A stretch of 55,387 nucleotides of DNA. Origin: an uncultured Lachnospiraceae bacterium. GTDB taxonomy: Bacteria > Bacillota > Clostridia > Lachnospirales > Lachnospiraceae. A model generated the notes under the pieces. It ran no database searches. It was not told where the DNA came from and saw only the letters and a list, made by a program, of their open reading frames with translations. How positions within the stretch are numbered: the stretch's first letter is position 1; each line of letters begins with the position of its first letter. The stretch is from positions 1-55,387 of the forward strand of contig CAJTOO010000016.1 in NCBI GenBank assembly GCA_910577735.1, read 5' to 3'. The position numbers and the translations under genes are program-made. Positions 52,153 to 55,387 of the stretch are shown here, piece after piece.

Positions 52153-52535
52153 CAAGCAGTTCACTCCTTTCAAAAGCCAGACAATTAAGTGCCGACAATG
52201 TATGAAAGCTTATCTGGTGTGTTGGATGCTTAAATTCTGCTAATACCCAAAATTGTTTTCGGCTTATCCTGCCTGTAAGAAAATCATTTACATAATTCCA
52301 AACGGTATCATTTGCCATTGGTCCTTCTACTATATCATACGAATGTGTTTCTCCTTTTCTGCATCTTGCAATAAAATCAAGCCATTCTTCAGTCATAAAA
52401 TCAAATTTCAAAACGGATAATCTGTCACTTGGATTATATGAATAAATAAAATCCCCACGAAAAATCCTTTGTATATCTTGTTTTTCGTACTTCAGGAAAT
52501 TCAACAATTTCTTTACTCGCATGATAAAGAACCAT
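52130..52535 (-). pseudogene. Frameshifted DUF3990 gene
   Basis: The N-terminus (MVLYHASKEIVEFPEVRKTR, then DFSWGFY) is in one frame from an ATG at 52535 with GGAGGT upstream, and stops at a TAA near 52434. The rest (YSYNPSDRLSVLKFDFMTEE, EWLDFIARCRKG, DIVEGPMANDTVW, QISFHTLSALNCLAFERSE) is in another frame to 52130. Both parts fit DUF3990, but about 20 residues seen in intact members between GFY and the next strand are missing. So a small deletion has broken the gene. The partner gene after it is intact. Confidence 0.75.
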
Positions 52536-52570
52536 ATTCTCATTACCTCCACTATTCATCCAGGTTCCAT

Positions 52571-53050
52571 CTAATCCTCCTGTCTCGTCTCTCTCAAACT
52601 CCTGTGCATATACATTCTGGTCATATCCGGCTCGCCCTCTCCCTGCACCATACACAGAAACTCCCATCCATATCGCTCATAAAAGGAAGTGTGATCCGTT
52701 ACCAGATATAAAACATCTACTCCCTTCTCTTTCATGTCCATACAGGCATAGTGCAGCAAAGTGCCTGCCACCCCCTTGCACCGCATATCTTCTTCTACAT
52801 AAACTGCACAGACATTTGGTGCAAGGTCTTTCCTGTCATGAAAGTCATTCTCAATAACCCCCAGGCCGCCAATGATCCTTCCCGCTTCCATGACAACATA
52901 CCACTGCGGAACTGCTTTTCTTTGCAACAGACATTCTTCCATGCTCTGCGCATAAGCCTCCAGGGGAATACCCCATTTGTCATGAAACCACTTTGCTGCT
53001 TTGCCTTTTATTTCCGGTCTGTCAATAAGCCGTATGACTCTATATCCCAT
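52571..53050 (-). CDS. GNAT N-acetyltransferase
   Basis: About 159 aa from MGYRVIRLIDRPEIKGKAAKWF, the usual start of this GNAT subgroup. The acetyl-CoA loop is EDMRCKGVAGTLL and HTSFYERYGWEFL lies near the C-terminus. The frame continues 53 codons further upstream (to 53209) with a weak TTG start, but GGGAGGG before MGYRV supports the shorter protein. Substrate unknown. Confidence 0.82.
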   Translation of the reverse strand: MGYRVIRLIDRPEIKGKAAKWFHDKWGIPLEAYAQSMEECLLQRKAVPQWYVVMEAGRIIGGLGVIENDFHDRKDLAPNVCAVYVEEDMRCKGVAGTLLHYACMDMKEKGVDVLYLVTDHTSFYERYGWEFLCMVQGEGEPDMTRMYMHRSLRETRQED

Positions 53051-53276
53051 CCGGACAATCCCTCCCAAAACTTCGGCCATAAATTCTTCAACCGCTCTTA
53101 TGTCCATCTCTATCCAATATACCACGAGCATAACAGCATGACAATCACTGCTGTGCATCACATCCTGTTTCCATTTCTTTTTAATCTGTACGGACTTTTC
53201 AATGATCAATAATTATTTTGACTCTCAATCTACAAACCGTATTTTCATTTTACACCGTATAACTATACACCTAACA

Positions 53277-53382
53277 TGCATATTATGCAATATGTTTTCA
53301 TTTTATATACACAAATATCAATAATATTCATAAAAATATGCATAAATTTACACTTGCAATCTATGGTATCTTGTTGTATATT
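53277..53382 (+). promoter_or_regulatory. argG: argG promoter with upstream palindromes
   Basis: TTGCAA at 53354-53359, 17 bp, TATATT at 53377-53382. Upstream lie a perfect 13-bp palindrome TGCATATTATGCA (53277-53289) and an AT-rich TATTCATAAAAATATGCATA stretch (53325-53344 region), both ArgR-box-like. The rest of 53051-53486 holds the possible N-terminal extension of the GNAT gene and the argG leader. Confidence 0.6.
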
Positions 53383-53486
53383 GTTTTAAGGATAAACGCG
53401 GCCTGCAAATTTTATGTAAGGCAGTATGTCTATAAAGAGTACCCTATATAACAAATTCATTACATATTTCATTGGAGGAAACTGAC

Positions 53487-54710
53487 ATGAAAGAAAAAGT
53501 AGTTCTTGCGTATTCGGGCGGACTTGATACCACTGTGATCATTCCCTGGCTGAAAGAAAATTTCGACTATGAAGTAATCTGCGTCTGCGGTAACTGCGGC
53601 CAGGCGGAGGAACTTGATGGTCTGGAGGAACGCGCACTCTCAAGCGGCGCTTCCAAACTTTACATTGAAGATTTGACAGACGAATTCTGTGACGACTTTA
53701 TCATGCCCTGTGTGCAGGCACATGCAGTCTATGAAAACAAATATCTGCTGGGCACCTCCATGGCAAGGCCCGTCATCGCCAAAAAGCTGGTGGAGATCGC
53801 CCGCAAGGAAGGCGCTACCGCCATCTGCCACGGCGCAACTGGAAAAGGTAATGACCAGATTCGTTTTGAGTTAGGTATAAAGGCCCTTGCTCCCGACTTA
53901 AAAATTATCGCAGCATGGCGTAATGAGAAATGGACCTTAAACTCCCGCGAGGAGGAAATCGAATACTGCCGTCAGCACGGCATAAACCTTCCTTTCTCTG
54001 CAGATTCCAGTTACAGCCGTGACCGTAACTTATGGCATATCAGCCACGAGGGCTTAGAGTTAGAAGATCCCGCCAACGAACCCAACTATGAACATCTTTT
54101 AGTACTTGGCACCACACCTGAAAAGGCCCCCGAAGAAGGGGAATATGTGACCATGACCTTTGAAAAGGGCATCCCCACTTCCGTCAATGGCAAAAAGATG
54201 AAAGTAGCTGAGATTATTGCCACCCTGAATGAATTAGGCGGCAAACACGGCATCGGTATCGTGGACATCGTGGAAAACCGTGTCGTCGGCATGAAGTCCC
54301 GCGGCGTTTATGAGACGCCTGGCGGCACTATCCTCTACGAAGCACACCAGCAGCTTGAAGAACTGATCCTTGACCGCGACACCTATGCTCTCAAACAGGA
54401 TATGGGCAATAAATTTGCACAGATTGTTTATGAGGGCAAATGGTTCACACCGCTTCGCAAAGCAGTGCAGGCTTTCATCGAGTCCACCCAGGAATATGTG
54501 ACCGGCGAAGTAAAGTTCAAACTTTATAAAGGCAATATCATCAAAGCCGGTACGACCTCACCGTACACCCTCTACAATGAGAGCATTGCTTCCTTTACCA
54601 CCGGTGATATGTATGACCACCACGATGCAGAAGGTTTCATCAACCTGTTCGGTTTATCCAGTAAGGTTCGTGCGTTAAAGATGCAGGAAAATGGTGTGAA
54701 GCTGATTTAG
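53487..54710 (+). CDS. argG: Argininosuccinate synthase
   Basis: 407 aa, full length. ATP-pyrophosphatase loop VLAYSGGLDT, then CHGATGKGNDQIRFE and SADSSYSRDRNLWHIS. It joins citrulline and aspartate, using ATP. GGAGG lies 8 bases before MKEKVVLAYSGG. No argH or argF follows in the window. Codon usage looks like that of a well-expressed gene. It has its own promoter and terminator. Confidence 0.97.
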   Translation: MKEKVVLAYSGGLDTTVIIPWLKENFDYEVICVCGNCGQAEELDGLEERALSSGASKLYIEDLTDEFCDDFIMPCVQAHAVYENKYLLGTSMARPVIAKKLVEIARKEGATAICHGATGKGNDQIRFELGIKALAPDLKIIAAWRNEKWTLNSREEEIEYCRQHGINLPFSADSSYSRDRNLWHISHEGLELEDPANEPNYEHLLVLGTTPEKAPEEGEYVTMTFEKGIPTSVNGKKMKVAEIIATLNELGGKHGIGIVDIVENRVVGMKSRGVYETPGGTILYEAHQQLEELILDRDTYALKQDMGNKFAQIVYEGKWFTPLRKAVQAFIESTQEYVTGEVKFKLYKGNIIKAGTTSPYTLYNESIASFTTGDMYDHHDAEGFINLFGLSSKVRALKMQENGVKLI

Positions 54711-54724
54711 ATCTGTTTCTTATG

Positions 54725-54768
54725 ACTGCCTGATGGTAAGCCTAGTGCTTGCGTATCAGGCAGTTTTT
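54725..54768 (+). terminator. argG terminator
   Basis: ACTGCCTGAT and ATCAGGCAGT pair around a 20-base loop, followed by TTTTT. Begins 15 bases after the argG stop. Confidence 0.9.
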
Positions 54769-54962
54769 AAAATCACCAGCCCTATCCTTTCCGAGACTCT
54801 CTTGCAGACTGGCTTGACCGCTCCTTCGTATCCTTCTGTTTTCATATTGCATGAACTCCAATATCCGGGTTTTTTTTCCTATATTAATGTGATATGATAG
54901 ATAAGTAGATTTTGTTTCACCAAAGACACATACTAACTGGTAAAAAGGTTATACTGACTTAT

Positions 54963-55256
54963 ATGGACGTAATTACACTCATTATTATATATCTTGCTGT
55001 TATAAATTTCATAAGTTTTGTAGTCATGGGGGTGGATAAATACAAGGCCAGGAAACGTGCCTGGCGTATTCCCGAATCCACCCTGTTCGTATTAGCTATC
55101 ATTGGCGGAAGTATTGGCTCAATTGCCGGCATGCACCTGTTTCATCACAAAACACGGCACTGGTATTTTCTGTATGGAATGCCTGCGATTCTGATTTTAC
55201 AGGTAGCACTGGTTCTGGCACTTGTTTTTTCGCCGATTGAGTTTCTGATCATGTAG
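54963..55256 (+). CDS. DUF1294 membrane protein
   Basis: About 97 aa from MDVITLIIIYLAVINF. Three hydrophobic segments and the DUF1294 core MGVDKYKARKRAWRIPESTL, GGSIGSIAGMHLFHHKTRH. The function is unknown. The ribosome site is weak (AAAAGG 14 bases upstream), and a longer start at 54912 is possible. Confidence 0.85.
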   Translation: MDVITLIIIYLAVINFISFVVMGVDKYKARKRAWRIPESTLFVLAIIGGSIGSIAGMHLFHHKTRHWYFLYGMPAILILQVALVLALVFSPIEFLIM

Positions 55257-55265
55257 GTGACGTAA

Positions 55266-55387
55266 ATTCCTTCGGAATTTACGTCCCGAGATTCGCTTTG
55301 CGTACTCGTATTTTAGGGGACTTTTATGCTATTCCTTCGGAATTTACGTCCCGAGATTCGCTTTGCGTACTCGTATTTTAGGGGACT
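55266..55387. repeat. 57-bp tandem direct repeat at the right edge
   Basis: Two identical 57-bp copies (55266-55322 and 55331-55387) separated by TTTATGCT, giving a 65-bp period. Each contains a perfect inverted repeat (ATTCC-TTC-GGAAT core; longer arms in the first copy). The second copy is cut by the window edge, so more copies may follow. Confidence 0.95.

Noticed and set aside
53051..53209. 53-codon N-terminal extension of the GNAT at 52.6 kb
   Set aside because: Only a TTG start without ribosome site; related GNATs start at MGYRV-like residues.

Overview
The window looks like a chromosomal segment of a gut-type Clostridia bacterium, most likely Lachnospiraceae. This rests on mid-range GC, AGGAGG-type ribosome binding sites, typical Firmicute promoters, a DUF1653 protein, two clostridial AraC regulators with cupin or GyrI-like partner domains, a Bce-like two-component/ABC module, a GerMN lipoprotein and the argJ-argB-argD arrangement. 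The assignment is inferred from gene content only. I saw no rRNA, tRNA, CRISPR array or complete prophage.

Layout. 1-0.5 kb: 5' part of an IS transposase running off the left edge. 0.9-9 kb: housekeeping and small genes (PAP2 phosphatase, GT2, an SfsA-MutY fusion, 5'-nucleotidase, DUF1653, YbaK deacylase, ThrH). 9.3-16 kb: a beta-glycoside locus with a GH3 enzyme, two ABC permeases and a solute-binding lipoprotein, divergent from an AraC regulator, with phased repeats in the shared promoter region. 16-25.5 kb: polysaccharide deacetylase, zinc-ribbon membrane protein, holA, and a tight comEA / response regulator / histidine kinase / GerMN lipoprotein / comEC cluster. 25.5-30.7 kb: argJ-argB-argD plus a coupled membrane-anchored solute-binding protein. 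30.7-31.9 kb: a decayed nucleotidyltransferase and an ArsC/Spx-like protein. 32-35.5 kb: a Tm-1-like / TIM-barrel (PEP hydrolase family) operon preceded by a regulator that fuses the same TIM barrel to an AraC DNA-binding domain. 36.5-43 kb: AraC-GyrI regulator and a Bce-like module (response regulator, kinase, ATPase, permease) broken up by terminators, a small ORF and a GntR remnant. 43.2-47.6 kb: a second ABC exporter in which one FtsX-type permease carries its own XRE DNA-binding domain, with a palindrome abutting its promoter. 47.8-53 kb: BASS transporter, two GNATs, a ProX-type editing protein, dCMP deaminase, argC and a degraded DUF3990/DUF3791 pair. 53.3-55.4 kb: argG, a DUF1294 protein and a 57-bp tandem repeat at the right edge.

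How the genes work together. Four arginine steps (argC, argJ, argB, argD) plus argG are present but split over three loci. The GH3/ABC/AraC set forms a self-contained sugar-utilisation system. comEA, comEC and holA fit DNA uptake and replication, with a two-component/lipoprotein trio embedded between comEA and comEC. The two most unusual systems are the TIM-barrel-AraC regulator with its Tm-1/TIM-barrel operon and the XRE-FtsX permease transporter. Both put a DNA-binding domain on a protein fold normally used for catalysis or transport, next to the genes they probably control.
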